From Pseudomonadota bacterium (GTDB lineage Bacteria > Pseudomonadota > Alphaproteobacteria > Rhizobiales > Methylopilaceae): a DNA stretch of 64,000 bases. The first letter of the stretch is position 1, and the number at the start of each line of letters is the position of its first letter. Below the pieces are notes generated by a model. It was not told the origin of the DNA. It did not search any database and worked only from the letters and a program-made list of their open reading frames with translations. The stretch spans positions 1-64,000 of the forward strand of contig JAEWFF010000067.1 of NCBI GenBank assembly GCA_023388965.1. The letters are read 5' to 3'. The position numbers were made by a program, and so were the translations under genes. Of this stretch, positions 18,597 through 26,985 are shown piece by piece.

Positions 18597-18620
18597 CGAT
18601 ATGCGTATATCTTTATATCG
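18597..18620. promoter_or_regulatory. Operator-like dyad upstream of metE
   Basis: 24-bp dyad CGATAT-N4-ATAT-N4-ATATCG. Read on the plus strand it contains CTTTATATC, the same half-site as in the dyad before ahcY (31000-31021). It lies about 70-90 bp before the metE ATG, with a TTGACA -35-like element between. An ArsR-type SAH/SAM-responsive regulator (SahR or similar) is a reasonable candidate binder; this is inference. Confidence 0.5.
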
Positions 18621-18639
18621 AGGTGCGGGCGGGCCGGAA

Positions 18640-19090
18640 AGCAAGGCGGGCGGGTAGGAGCGCGCGAGGGGAAACGGCAGCGGCGCAGCGCGGCTCCCTC
18701 TCCCTGGGGAGAGGGCGGATTCAGGCTGAAAGCCTGAGCCGGGTAAGGGTGTATGATCTTTCTGCAACCGCATGTCCCGGACAAGCCGCGCCGCGCGCGG
18801 CGCGATCCGGGACCCATACGCCCGGTGTTGGCGATAGTGCTGTTGCGCCCGAGATCGGAACCGCATCGTCACGGCGTATGGATCCCGGACAGCGTACCGA
18901 ACTCGGCTGTTGCCGAGTTCGGCATTAATGCTCAACCCGGCAATAGCCGGGTTGAGATGCCGCTTCCGGGATATGCGATGTGGCGGCAAGCTCCTTCCCC
19001 TCTCCCTAGCCCAAGTCGAGTCTACTCGACTTGGGCATCTAATAGCTGAACCCGGCAACAGCCGGGTTCAGGCGGAAGAGGCGAAGGCCG
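18640..19090. repeat. Palindromic repeat cluster between metE and pckA
   Basis: About 450 bp without a gene. Contains a TCCCGGACAAGCCGCGC...GCGATCCGGGA element (18771-18813) that recurs almost identically near 52.47 kb, a CTCCCTCTCCC/GGGGAGAGGG unit, and a run of short hairpins such as CAACCCGGC-AATA-GCCGGGTTG and GAACCCGGC-AACA-GCCGGGTTC. The hairpins could also stop transcription. Confidence 0.75.
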
Positions 19091-19099
19091 GCCCCGACC

Positions 19100-20671
19100 T
19101 CAGTCCGCGAAGGCGCTCAGGCGCGGGGCGGCGGCGCGCACATCCTCCGGAACATGGTCCGCGAAACGCTCGAAATTCTTGTCAAACATGCCGACCAGAT
19201 CGGCCGCCGCGGCGTCGTAGGCCGCGCCGTCCTTCCACGTCGCGCGCGGATCGAGCAAAGCGGAGTGGACCCCGGGCACATCGACCGGCACCGCGAAGCC
19301 GAAATTCGGATCGGTGCGGAACACCGCATTGTTGAGCCTTCCGGTCAGCACGGCGTCCAGAAGCGTGCGCGTCGCCTTGATCGGCATGCGCCGGCCTTCG
19401 CCGTAAGGACCGCCGGTCCAGCCGGTCGAGATCAGCCAGCAATCCGAGCCGTGGCGCGCGATCATCCTGCCGAGAAGATCGGCAAATTCGGACGGATGGC
19501 GCGACATGAAGGGCGCGCCGAAACAGGTCGAGAACGTGGCCTGCGGCTCGGTGACGCCGGTTTCGGTGCCCGCGACCTTGGCGGTGTAGCCGGACAGGAA
19601 ATGATACATCGCCTGCTGCGGCGTCAGCCGGGCGATGGGAGGCATGACGCCGAACGCGTCCGCCGTCAGCATCAGCACATTGGCCGGATGTCCGGCGCGG
19701 CCGGTCTCGCTGGCGTTCGGAATGTAATGCAGCGGATAGGCGCAGCGGCCGTTCTCGGTCTTCGACGTGTCGTCGAAATCCGGCTCGCGCGAACGGGGAT
19801 CGACCGCCACGTTTTCGAGCACCGTGCCGAACATCTTCGTCGTTGCGTAGATTTCCGGTTCCGCCTCCGCCGAGAGATTGATCGTCTTGGCGTAGCAGCC
19901 GCCCTCGAAATTGAAGATGCCGTCCGCGCTCCAGCCATGCTCGTCGTCGCCGAGCAGAATGCGCGCGGGATCGGCCGAGAGCGTGGTCTTGCCGGTGCCC
20001 GAAAGGCCGAAGAAAAGGGCCGAACCGGCGCCGTCCGTGCCGACATTGGCGGAACAGTGCATCGGCATGACGTGCCTGGCGGGCAGGAAGAAGTTGAGCG
20101 CGGAAAAGACCGACTTCTTCATCTCGCCGGCATAGGCCGAATTGCCGATGAGGACGATGCCGCGCGACAGATCCATCGCGATCACCGTCTCCGTCCGTAC
20201 GCCATGGCGAGCAGGATCGGCCTTGAAGCCCGGCGCGTCGATGATCGTCAGATCCGGCGCGAAGGTCTTGAGGTCCTCGGCGTCCGGGCGGCGCAGCATC
20301 GTGCGGATGAACAGGGAATGCCAGGCATATTCGGTAAAGACACGAACCTTGATCCGGTGGGCGGGATCGGCGCCGCCGAACAGGTCCTGTGCGAAGAGTT
20401 CGCGGCCCTTCAGATGCGCCAGCATGTCGGCATGGAGGATGTCGAACTGTTCCGGCGTGATGGAGGCCGAATTCTCCCACCACACCGTCTTGTCGGTCAG
20501 CGCGTCGCGGACGATGAATTTGTCCTTCGGGCTGCGGCCGGTATGGCGCCCCGTATCGGCGGCGAGAGCGCCGTCCGCGGTGAGCTCCGCTTCGCCGCGC
20601 GCGATCGCTTCCTCGACGAGATGAGGCGTGGTGAGATTGATGCGCGACGCGCATTGATCGAGCAGATTCAT
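19100..20671 (-). CDS. pckA: Phosphoenolpyruvate carboxykinase (ATP)
   Basis: ATP-dependent conversion of oxaloacetate to phosphoenolpyruvate, the entry step of gluconeogenesis. 523 residues. Landmarks are TGRSPKDKFIVRD (residues 44-56), the kinase-1a P-loop FGLSGTGKTTLS (221-232), the metal-binding LLGDDEHGW and the adenine-binding C-terminal region. ATG 20671 gives the family N-terminus; the reading frame stays open upstream to 20908 but that part is unrelated. In rhizobia pckA next to chvI-chvG is a known arrangement, and here chvI starts 1.2 kb away on the other strand. Confidence 0.96.
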   Translation of the reverse strand: MNLLDQCASRINLTTPHLVEEAIARGEAELTADGALAADTGRHTGRSPKDKFIVRDALTDKTVWWENSASITPEQFDILHADMLAHLKGRELFAQDLFGGADPAHRIKVRVFTEYAWHSLFIRTMLRRPDAEDLKTFAPDLTIIDAPGFKADPARHGVRTETVIAMDLSRGIVLIGNSAYAGEMKKSVFSALNFFLPARHVMPMHCSANVGTDGAGSALFFGLSGTGKTTLSADPARILLGDDEHGWSADGIFNFEGGCYAKTINLSAEAEPEIYATTKMFGTVLENVAVDPRSREPDFDDTSKTENGRCAYPLHYIPNASETGRAGHPANVLMLTADAFGVMPPIARLTPQQAMYHFLSGYTAKVAGTETGVTEPQATFSTCFGAPFMSRHPSEFADLLGRMIARHGSDCWLISTGWTGGPYGEGRRMPIKATRTLLDAVLTGRLNNAVFRTDPNFGFAVPVDVPGVHSALLDPRATWKDGAAYDAAAADLVGMFDKNFERFADHVPEDVRAAAPRLSAFAD

Positions 20672-20888
20672 GATCCTGGCGGCTCCCCTGACACGGAATG
20701 CAAGGGGGGATGCGCTTGATCGTCTGCAACTACAAGGGCGATTTTCGGGCGCGCAACGGCTCCGGAAAAGCGCGCCGCACGCCGGCGGAAACGGCGATGA
20801 AACGCCGTTGCCGTCAGCGCGGCGATCTGCATGGACAGCGGCCGTAAACCGGCGGCTGTATGGGCACTTATGTTTCAGCGGCGTATCG

Positions 20889-20908
20889 GTGGACCATATG
20901 TGGTCCAC
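20889..20908. promoter_or_regulatory. Perfect 8-bp-arm palindrome upstream of pckA
   Basis: GTGGACCA-TATG-TGGTCCAC, about 220 bp before the pckA ATG and just beyond the weak hairpin after the HugZ-like gene. Arms of the TGGTCCA kind are seen in operators of GntR (FCD subfamily) regulators. No such regulator gene is in the window, so its role in pckA control is a guess. Confidence 0.45.
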
Positions 20909-20937
20909 TGCATACCAGATAAAAAAATTGTGAACCC

Positions 20938-20959
20938 GCGCCCGGCAATGTCCGGGCGC
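20938..20959. terminator. Probable terminator after HugZ-like gene
   Basis: GC-rich hairpin GCGCCCGG/CCGGGCGC. On the minus strand a run of seven T follows after about 11 nt, so it is an atypical intrinsic terminator. Confidence 0.45.
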
Positions 20960-20978
20960 GGCCTTTACAGCGCTCGGT

Positions 20979-21698
20979 TCAGGCCGCGCGGGCCTTTTCG
21001 GCGAGCTGTTTCAGCACGGCCCGCAGCGGACCGGCACCGCGCACCGGTTCGGGGAAGGGCAGGTAAAGCCCCCGGCCGCGGCACGACAGTTCGAGCCCGG
21101 CGGGATCGAGCCCGTCGCAGCGCCATTCCCCTTCGGGCGCGCCAAGGAGCTTGCCGGCATAAAGCTGGAGAGCGTCCTTGTGGTCCTCGTTCATATGCTG
21201 GACGGCGTCTTCCTCGGCAGCCAGAAGCTCGTCCGCGCCGGAAATATCGGTCATCAGATCGGCGCGCGTGAGCGGCTGGATGCGGCCGAAGCCGGCGACG
21301 AGATGGCCGCCTTCCAGCTCGAGCCGGTAGAACGAGAAATCCTTGAAGCCCGAAAAGCCCTTATGCGTGCCGTGGCGGGCCAGATAGCGGCGGCGCTCGG
21401 CCTCGTTCTCGGTCACGGCAACCTTGCCCGAAACTGAAACCCGGGCATCGGCGAGCGGGTTCTCGGCCCCGACATCCTCGAACAGCAGCGAAGCGCGCGG
21501 ATCGGCGGCAAGGTTCATCGTGTGCTTGGCAAGCGTCGACAGCAGGAGCAGCGGCGCGCCGTCGGCAGCACTCGCAACCGCGACCAGCGAGGCATAGGGC
21601 GCGCCCGATTCGGCGTCCAGAGTGGCCAGAGCGGCCCGGCGGCCCGCGCGAACAAGACCGCGGGCAACCCGCGGCGCGTCGAATTCCTGCACTGTCAT
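20979..21698 (-). CDS. HugZ-like pyridoxamine 5'-phosphate oxidase-fold protein
   Basis: 239 residues. The N-terminal split-barrel FMN-binding-like domain (RRAALATLDAESGAPYASLVA; LLLLSTLAKHTMNLAADPRASLL) is followed from about residue 160 by a DUF2470 domain with the motif EEDAVQHMNEDHKDAL. This is the HugZ/HutZ layout; members bind or degrade haem, but many are uncharacterised. ATG 21698 is chosen because a GGAG sequence precedes it; the ATG at 21737 has none. It stands upstream of pckA on the same strand but is separated by a 300-bp gap. Confidence 0.82.
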   Translation of the reverse strand: MTVQEFDAPRVARGLVRAGRRAALATLDAESGAPYASLVAVASAADGAPLLLLSTLAKHTMNLAADPRASLLFEDVGAENPLADARVSVSGKVAVTENEAERRRYLARHGTHKGFSGFKDFSFYRLELEGGHLVAGFGRIQPLTRADLMTDISGADELLAAEEDAVQHMNEDHKDALQLYAGKLLGAPEGEWRCDGLDPAGLELSCRGRGLYLPFPEPVRGAGPLRAVLKQLAEKARAA

Positions 21699-21857
21699 GT
21701 CTTCGCAAACTCCGGCTTTGAAACTGAACCTGCTCATATTTCAGGGCGGGAGGGTGACATTCACCGCCTCGCGCCCCATTCTTAATTGAATCCAGCGGCC
21801 TTATTTCGGCCATGCGCGGCGCGTCAAAGGCCGCAACCACGGACGCGAGGGCTTTTG

Positions 21858-22565
21858 ATGCCAACCATCGCCTTGGTCGACGACGACCGCAACATTCTGA
21901 CCTCGGTTTCGATCGCTCTCGAAACCGAAGGCTACCGGATTTCGACCTATACCGACGGGGCGGCCGCGCTGGAAGGCCTCAAGGCCAATCCGCCCGATCT
22001 TGCGATCTTCGATATCAAGATGCCGCGCATGGACGGCATGGAGCTGCTGCGCCGCCTGCGCCAGAAATCCGAACTGCCGGTCATCTTCCTCACCTCCAAG
22101 GACGAGGAGATCGACGAATTGTTCGGCCTCAAAATGGGCGCCGACGATTTCATCAAGAAGCCGTTCTCGCAGCGGCTTCTGGTCGAGCGCGTGAAGGCGG
22201 TGCTGCGCCGCGCCGCCGCCCGCGAGGGGGGCGCATCCGCCAAGGGTGCCGAGACGCCCGGAAAGGCGCTGGAGCGCGGCAATCTCGTGATGGATTCCGA
22301 GCGCCACACCTGCGCCTGGAAGGGCGAGCCGGTGACGCTCACCGTCACCGAATTCCTGATCCTGCAGGCTTTGGCCCTTCGTCCCGGCGTCGTGAAAAGC
22401 CGCAATGCGCTGATGGACGCCGCCTATGACGATCAGGTCTATGTCGATGACCGCACCATCGACAGCCACATCAAAAGGCTGCGCAAGAAGTTCAAGGCGG
22501 TCGACGACAGTTTCGACATGATCGAGACGCTGTATGGCGTCGGCTACCGCTTCAAGGAAACCTGA
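21858..22565 (+). CDS. chvI: Response regulator ChvI
   Basis: 235-residue OmpR/PhoB-type regulator. The receiver domain has the acidic pocket VDDDRN (7-12), phospho-acceptor Asp52 in IFDIKMPRMDG, and KKPFS. The C-terminal winged helix ends VYVDDRTIDSHIKRLRKKF...YGVGYRFKE. The CAWKGEPVTLTVTEFLIL segment and pairing with ChvG identify it as ChvI of the acid/envelope-responsive ChvG-ChvI system. ATG 21858 gives the standard start MPTIALVDDDRN. Directly upstream of chvG. Confidence 0.95.
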   Translation: MPTIALVDDDRNILTSVSIALETEGYRISTYTDGAAALEGLKANPPDLAIFDIKMPRMDGMELLRRLRQKSELPVIFLTSKDEEIDELFGLKMGADDFIKKPFSQRLLVERVKAVLRRAAAREGGASAKGAETPGKALERGNLVMDSERHTCAWKGEPVTLTVTEFLILQALALRPGVVKSRNALMDAAYDDQVYVDDRTIDSHIKRLRKKFKAVDDSFDMIETLYGVGYRFKET

Positions 22566-22617
22566 AAGTCACCCGCGGTTTGACGCCGGGGCACGCCCCG
22601 GCGCATTTTCCGGCGCA

Positions 22618-24402
22618 ATGACCGTCGATATCGAGCGCGCCCCGCTTTCCTCCGCCGCCGGCGAGGCCGAACCGGCCGCCGCGAAACCCGCCGCCCGGCG
22701 CTGGCGGCTGTTCGGGTTTTCGACGCTGCGCCGCCGCATCGTCATTCTCAATCTCGCCGGCCTCGTCGCGCTCGTCTCCGGCATCCTCTATCTCAACCAG
22801 TTCCGCGCCGGCCTCATCGAGGCGCGCATCGCCAGCCTGACCATACAGGGCGAGATCATGGCCGGCGCGATTGCGGCATCGGCGACCTCGACCTCGGACA
22901 CCGATTCCCTGTGGGTCGATCCCGACAAGCTGATGAACATCGCGCCGTCCGAGATGATCCTGCCGCGCGCGACCGATCCGCTGGCCAGCCTCGAATTTCC
23001 GATCAATCCCGAACGCGTCGCGCCCATGCTGCGCCGGCTCATCACGCCGACGCGCACGCGCGCACGCATCTATGACGGCGTCGGGCAGATGCTGCTCGAC
23101 AGCCGCAGCCTGTACGGACCGGGCGACATACTGCGGCTCGATCTGCCGGCGCCGCAGGCCGTGAACAGCAAGCCGCTGCTCGACCGCATCGTGGCGCAGA
23201 TCGAAAGCTGGGTCGATTTCGTGACGCGGCGCGATCTGCCGGCCTATGAGGATCTGACCGGCGGCGAATATCCCGAGGTCAAGAAGGCGCTGTCGGGCGT
23301 TGCCAGCGCGGTCGTGCGCCGCAACAAGCAGGGCGAGATGATCGTCTCCGTCGCCGTGCCGATCCAGCGGTTCCAGACGCCGCAGGGCGCGCTTCTCCTG
23401 TCCACCATCGGCGGCGATATCGACAAGATCGTGCAGGCCGAGCGGCTGGCCATCGTGCGCGTCTTCCTCGTCGCCGCAATCGTGATGATCGTCCTGTCGG
23501 TACTTCTGGCCGGCACGATCGCCGGTCCCGTGAAACGCCTCGCCAATGCCGCCGAACGCGTGCGCCTGCGCATCAATTCGCGCGCCGAACTGCCCGATTT
23601 CTCCGACCGCAACGACGAGATCGGCCATTTGTCGACCGCCTTCCGCGACATGACGGATGCCCTTTACAACCGCATGGAGGCCATCGAGCGTTTCGCCGCC
23701 GATGTTTCGCATGAGCTGAAGAATCCGCTGACTTCGCTGCGCTCGGCCGTCGAGACCTTGCCGCTCGCCAGGACCGAGGATGCGCGCAAGCGGCTGCTGG
23801 CCATCATCGAGCATGACGTAAAGCGCCTCGACCGCCTGATCTCCGACATTTCCGACGCCTCGCGCCTCGATGCCGAATTGCAGCGCGACGATCTCGACCC
23901 GGTCGATATCGGCACCATGCTCGACACCATCGTGCGTACGCAGAACGAGGTGCACAGCGACGAGGTGCGCGTCGTGCTCGATATCGCCGACAGCGCCAAG
24001 GCGGCCGGCAGACTGAAAATGCGCGGCCACGATCTGCGGCTCGGTCAGGTGTTCTCCAATCTCATCGACAATGCGCGCTCGTTCTCGCCGCCCAAAGGCG
24101 AGGTGCGGGTCGGCGTGCGGCGCGTGAAGGACGAGATCGAGATCGCGGTGGAGGATGATGGCCCGGGCATCCGCCCCGACGCGCTGACGCGCATCTTCGA
24201 GCGCTTCTACACCGACCGGCCGGTCGAGGGCTTCGGCCAGAATTCGGGGCTCGGCCTGTCGATCTCCAAGCAGATCGTCGCTGCGCATGGCGGCCGCATC
24301 CATGCCGAGAACCGGCTGTCGGAGACCCATAAGGGGCCGGACGGCGAGCCCGAAATGCTCGGCGCGCGCTTCGTCGTGCGCCTGCCGGCCGGCGCGAAGT
24401 GA
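22618..24402 (+). CDS. chvG: Sensor histidine kinase ChvG
   Basis: Inner-membrane kinase partner of ChvI. 594 residues: TM1 at about 42-60, a large periplasmic sensor domain to about 277, TM2 at about 280-302, HAMP, then the H-box FAADVSHELKNPLTSLR with His365 and N/G boxes (FSNLIDNARSFSPP; EDDGPGIRPD; GLGLSISKQI). In rhizobia ExoR holds this kinase off and acid or host contact activates it. A palindromic repeat follows the stop, with hprK after it in the conserved alphaproteobacterial order. Confidence 0.95.
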   Translation: MTVDIERAPLSSAAGEAEPAAAKPAARRWRLFGFSTLRRRIVILNLAGLVALVSGILYLNQFRAGLIEARIASLTIQGEIMAGAIAASATSTSDTDSLWVDPDKLMNIAPSEMILPRATDPLASLEFPINPERVAPMLRRLITPTRTRARIYDGVGQMLLDSRSLYGPGDILRLDLPAPQAVNSKPLLDRIVAQIESWVDFVTRRDLPAYEDLTGGEYPEVKKALSGVASAVVRRNKQGEMIVSVAVPIQRFQTPQGALLLSTIGGDIDKIVQAERLAIVRVFLVAAIVMIVLSVLLAGTIAGPVKRLANAAERVRLRINSRAELPDFSDRNDEIGHLSTAFRDMTDALYNRMEAIERFAADVSHELKNPLTSLRSAVETLPLARTEDARKRLLAIIEHDVKRLDRLISDISDASRLDAELQRDDLDPVDIGTMLDTIVRTQNEVHSDEVRVVLDIADSAKAAGRLKMRGHDLRLGQVFSNLIDNARSFSPPKGEVRVGVRRVKDEIEIAVEDDGPGIRPDALTRIFERFYTDRPVEGFGQNSGLGLSISKQIVAAHGGRIHAENRLSETHKGPDGEPEMLGARFVVRLPAGAK

Positions 24403-24417
24403 TGGGTAGGGTTTCCG

Positions 24418-24530
24418 ATCCTCATCCTGAGCCGGACGGCGCAGCCGTCCGTGTCGAAGGATGGAGACCGGGTTTGCTGCCATCCTTCGACACGGCTCGC
24501 GGCGTTGCCGCGAGTCCGGCTCAGGATGAG
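24418..24530. repeat. Long inverted repeat between chvG and hprK
   Basis: CCTCATCCTGAGCCGGAC near 24420 is mirrored by GTCCGGCTCAGGATGAGG near 24530, with a second inner pair around CATCCTTCGACACGG. The right end supplies the purine-rich GGATGAGGG that acts as the ribosome site for hprK, so the repeat is part of the gene's start region. Confidence 0.8.
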
Positions 24531-24538
24531 GGTTGAGT

Positions 24539-25048
24539 ATGCCGCCGCAATCACCCTCGATCCACGCCTCCTGCGTGACGGTCAACGGCACCGGCGTGCT
24601 CATCCGGGGCGAATCCGGCGCCGGCAAATCGCGTCTCGCTCAAATCCTGCTGATGCGCGGGCGGGCTTTGGGGCTCGATGTCCGGCTCGTCGCGGACGAC
24701 AGGGTCCTGCTGCGCGTGGAGGGGGGCGGAGTGTTCGCCCGCGCGCCGGAGGCGATTGACGGCCTCCTGGAAGTGCGCGGTTTCGGCCTCGTGCGCTTCC
24801 CCAGTCTCGCCGAAGCGCGGCTCGGCCTTGTGCTCGATCTGTTGCCGCAAAGCGCCATTCCGCGCCTGCCGGACGAGGACTGGGCGCAAACCTCGATCGA
24901 GGGCGTCACATTGCCGCGAGTGGCCGCTTGTTCCCCCGAAAACAGTTTAGACATATTATTAACAGTAACCGGCCAGTCTGGGGGCAGTCTCCACCTTCCG
25001 GTTTCGCTTGCGTCTGTAAGAATAGATGGAAAGACTGAGCACCCTTGA
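24539..25048 (+). CDS. hprK: HPr kinase/phosphorylase, short alphaproteobacterial form
   Basis: 169 residues: only the C-terminal kinase domain, without the N-terminal domain of Gram-positive HprK, which is normal in Alphaproteobacteria. The P-loop RGESGAGKSRLA is at about 23-34, followed by LVADDRVLLR and the signature region EVRGFGLVRFP. It phosphorylates HPr on a serine (Ser60 here). ATG 24539 follows GAGGG contributed by the upstream repeat; TTG 24533 is less likely. The gene is followed by EIIA-Man and HPr. Confidence 0.92.
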   Translation: MPPQSPSIHASCVTVNGTGVLIRGESGAGKSRLAQILLMRGRALGLDVRLVADDRVLLRVEGGGVFARAPEAIDGLLEVRGFGLVRFPSLAEARLGLVLDLLPQSAIPRLPDEDWAQTSIEGVTLPRVAACSPENSLDILLTVTGQSGGSLHLPVSLASVRIDGKTEHP

Positions 25049-25094
25049 AGCCGCGTCCGGCGCCCCGCGATATATGGGACGTCCTGAGGAGCTG

Positions 25095-25496
25095 ATGATC
25101 GGCATAGTTCTCGTGACCCACGGAAATCTGGCATGCGAGTTCCGGTCCGCGCTGGAACATGTCGTGGGTCCCCAGCAACAGATCGAGACCATCACCATCG
25201 GTCCTGAAGACGATATGGAAAGCCGGCGGCAGGACATCATGGATGCCTGCTCGCGCGCCGACACCGGCGCCGGCGTCGTCGTCTGCACCGACATGTTCGG
25301 CGGCACGCCCTCCAATCTCGCGATCTCGTGCATGAACGGCCGCAAGATCGAGGTCGTGGCCGGCATCAACCTGCCCATGCTCATCAAGCTCGCCTCCATC
25401 CGCCATGAAACGGAGCTGGCGGAAGCGGTGGCCCAGGCGCAGGATGCGGGACGTAAATACATATCGGTCGCAAGCCGCGTCCTGGCCGGAAAATGA
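25095..25496 (+). CDS. PTS EIIA component, mannose/fructose type
   Basis: 133 residues. The active histidine is His9 in GIVLVTHGNLA, and the second family block is VVVCTDMFGGTPSNLA. Alphaproteobacteria use this EIIA-Man-like protein with HPr and EI (PtsP) as a regulatory phosphorelay without a sugar permease; no EIIB or EIIC gene is here. ATG 25095 has AGGAG eight bases upstream. Overlaps HPr by four bases (ATGA). Confidence 0.93.
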   Translation: MIGIVLVTHGNLACEFRSALEHVVGPQQQIETITIGPEDDMESRRQDIMDACSRADTGAGVVVCTDMFGGTPSNLAISCMNGRKIEVVAGINLPMLIKLASIRHETELAEAVAQAQDAGRKYISVASRVLAGK

Positions 25497-25804
25497 ACGA
25501 CAGTCCCTGGCGCGACAGACCCGCGACCGGCGGCACCATTTCCCGTGACATCATGATCACCAACAAGCGCGGGCTTCATGCGCGCGCTTCGGCCAAATTC
25601 GTGCAGACCGTCGAGCTCTACCAGACGCATGTGACCGTGACGAAAGGCGGCGAGACCGTCGGCGGCACCTCGATCATGGGCCTGATGATGCTGGCCGCCG
25701 GGCCGGGCTCGGTCATCACCGTGACCGCGAAGGGCTATGAGGCGCGCGAATGCCTCGACGCGCTGGAAGGCCTCCTGTCCGACAAATTCGGCGAAGGCGA
25801 ATAG
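25493..25804 (+). CDS. ptsH: Phosphocarrier protein HPr
   Basis: 103 residues. The PTS phosphorylation site is His29 in KRGLHARASAKF; the regulatory serine is Ser60 in GGTSIMGLMML, the target of HprK. An N-terminal extension of about 15 residues precedes the domain. ATGA overlap with the EIIA gene shows coupled translation. With HprK and EIIA it forms the regulatory PTS branch, which in relatives links carbon and nitrogen state to ChvGI and storage metabolism. Confidence 0.94.
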   Translation: MNDSPWRDRPATGGTISRDIMITNKRGLHARASAKFVQTVELYQTHVTVTKGGETVGGTSIMGLMMLAAGPGSVITVTAKGYEARECLDALEGLLSDKFGEGE

Positions 25805-25874
25805 CGGTCCATCTCCCAGTTTCACGGATAAAGGGTTCCTCCTCCGGGCAACGAGCCCGATACCGACCGCGATG

Positions 25875-25899
25875 GGAACCGCGCCGCCGCGTGGCTGTT
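25875..25899 (+). promoter_or_regulatory. Candidate EcfG (general stress sigma) promoter
   Basis: GGAAC-N17-GTT, matching the alphaproteobacterial EcfG -35/-10 pattern and spacing. It ends 24 bp before the ATG of the small DUF3606-like gene; genes of that kind are often in the general stress regulon. Inferred from sequence only. Confidence 0.45.
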
Positions 25900-25922
25900 G
25901 TCCTCGCGAGAGGAGATTTGCG

Positions 25923-26135
25923 ATGCCCGCCAAAAACAGATCCGCGAAAGACGACCGCAGCCTGATCGAGGGCGGCGAGGATTATCCGGTGCGCGAGCTT
26001 TCGGTCGCGACCGGCATCCCCTTGGACGAGGCCGAGGCTTTGGCCGAAAAGCACGGCGCCGGCACCGACAAGGCGGCCAAGGCCGCGCGCGAAATGCAGC
26101 GTGAGGACGCTGCCAACGACGACAAGCCCGCCTGA
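25923..26135 (+). CDS. Small DUF3606-like protein
   Basis: 70 residues, hydrophilic: EDYPVRELSVATGIPLDEAEALAEKHG (in two parts, residues about 19-45) resembles the DUF3606 core, where 'vxxWxxxlgvxxxeLxxAVxxvG' is usual. The strong ribosome site GAGGAG is at the right distance from ATG 25923. Tail is Lys/Asp-rich. A candidate EcfG promoter precedes it, suggesting stress induction. Function unknown. Confidence 0.6.
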   Translation: MPAKNRSAKDDRSLIEGGEDYPVRELSVATGIPLDEAEALAEKHGAGTDKAAKAAREMQREDAANDDKPA

Positions 26136-26195
26136 CACACCCAGCCCTCTTCCTTTTCCCCGCGCCTCGCCTAGCATCGGCGCCGGGAAGAGGGC

Positions 26196-26837
26196 ATGAG
26201 CGATTTCGACCGCAGGATTGTGTGCCTGGCTGCCGGCCTTGCGGCCTTGGCCGGCTATGTCGATGCGCTCGGCTTCATCGAGCTCGGCGGTTTCTTCACC
26301 GCCTTCATGAGCGGCAATTCCACCCGCATGGCGGTGGGCCTGACCACCAATCTTCATCATGCGCTGATTGCGGCCGGGCTCATCCTCGGCTTTGTCGCGG
26401 GCGTCGTGCTCGGTTCGCTGGCCGGTCATTACGCCGGCAATGCGCGCGGCGCCGTCATCATGCTGATCGTCGGCCTGCTCCTCACGGCGGGGGCGGCGCT
26501 GTACCATTCCGGGGAAACCGCTTTTGCGGTCGGCGCCGTCGTGCTGGCCATGGGCGCCGAGAACGCGGTGTTCGAGCGCGAGGGCAAGGTGGCGGTGGGC
26601 CTCACTTACATGACCGGCACTCTCGTGACGCTCGGTCTGCGCTTTGCCGCCGCTCTGCGCGGGGAACGGGGCAGCTTCTGGGTGCGCTACGCCGTGATGT
26701 GGCTGGGCCTCATCTGCGGGGCCGCGGGCGGCGCCTTCGCCCATAGCCGGATCGGACTTGAGGCGTTGTGGTTCGCCGCCGGCGCGGCTCTGGTCCTCGC
26801 GGCCGGGCTGTTCGCCGTACGGACGGAGGAGGAATAA
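26196..26837 (+). CDS. DUF1275 (YoaK-type) membrane protein
   Basis: 213 residues with about six membrane helices. Family signature: AGYVDALGFIELGGFFTAFMSGNST near the N-terminus (about 19-43) and VGLTYMTGTLVTLG (about 133-146). Start ATG 26196 follows an AGAGGG site. DUF1275 proteins are proposed transporters; the substrate is unknown. It is the last ordinary chromosomal gene before the accessory segment. Confidence 0.85.
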   Translation: MSDFDRRIVCLAAGLAALAGYVDALGFIELGGFFTAFMSGNSTRMAVGLTTNLHHALIAAGLILGFVAGVVLGSLAGHYAGNARGAVIMLIVGLLLTAGAALYHSGETAFAVGAVVLAMGAENAVFEREGKVAVGLTYMTGTLVTLGLRFAAALRGERGSFWVRYAVMWLGLICGAAGGAFAHSRIGLEALWFAAGAALVLAAGLFAVRTEEE

Positions 26838-26844
26838 GGGGGTA

Positions 26845-26985
26845 CGAGCAGCCCTCATCTTGAGGAGGGCCGAAGGCCCGTCTCGAAGGATGGGTAACGG
26901 GCACCACGCTTACCGCCCATGGTTCGAGACGCGATGCTACGCATCGCTCCTCACCATGAGGGCAGACGGGGCGCGTGCCCCGGGA
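26845..26985. repeat. Palindromic repeat, CTCATC-TTGAGGAG family
   Basis: Contains CTCATCTTGAGGAGGGCCGAAGGCCC, CATCCTTCGAGACG-like blocks in both directions and CTCACCATGAGG. The pattern recurs at 29.3 and 32.65 kb. It has run into the truncated maa gene that follows. Confidence 0.75.

Noticed and set aside
18531..18640. Cobalamin or SAM riboswitch before metE
   Set aside because: None of the conserved boxes of these riboswitches could be found in the leader; only a protein-operator-like dyad is visible.
16146..18737. A very long open reading on the plus strand opposite metE
   Set aside because: It mirrors metE codon by codon, is His/Arg/Asp-rich without any family pattern, and metE on the other strand is certain. 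The same applies to long antisense readings over polA (8899-11262), addA (40697-44239), addB (37639-39756) and aroA.
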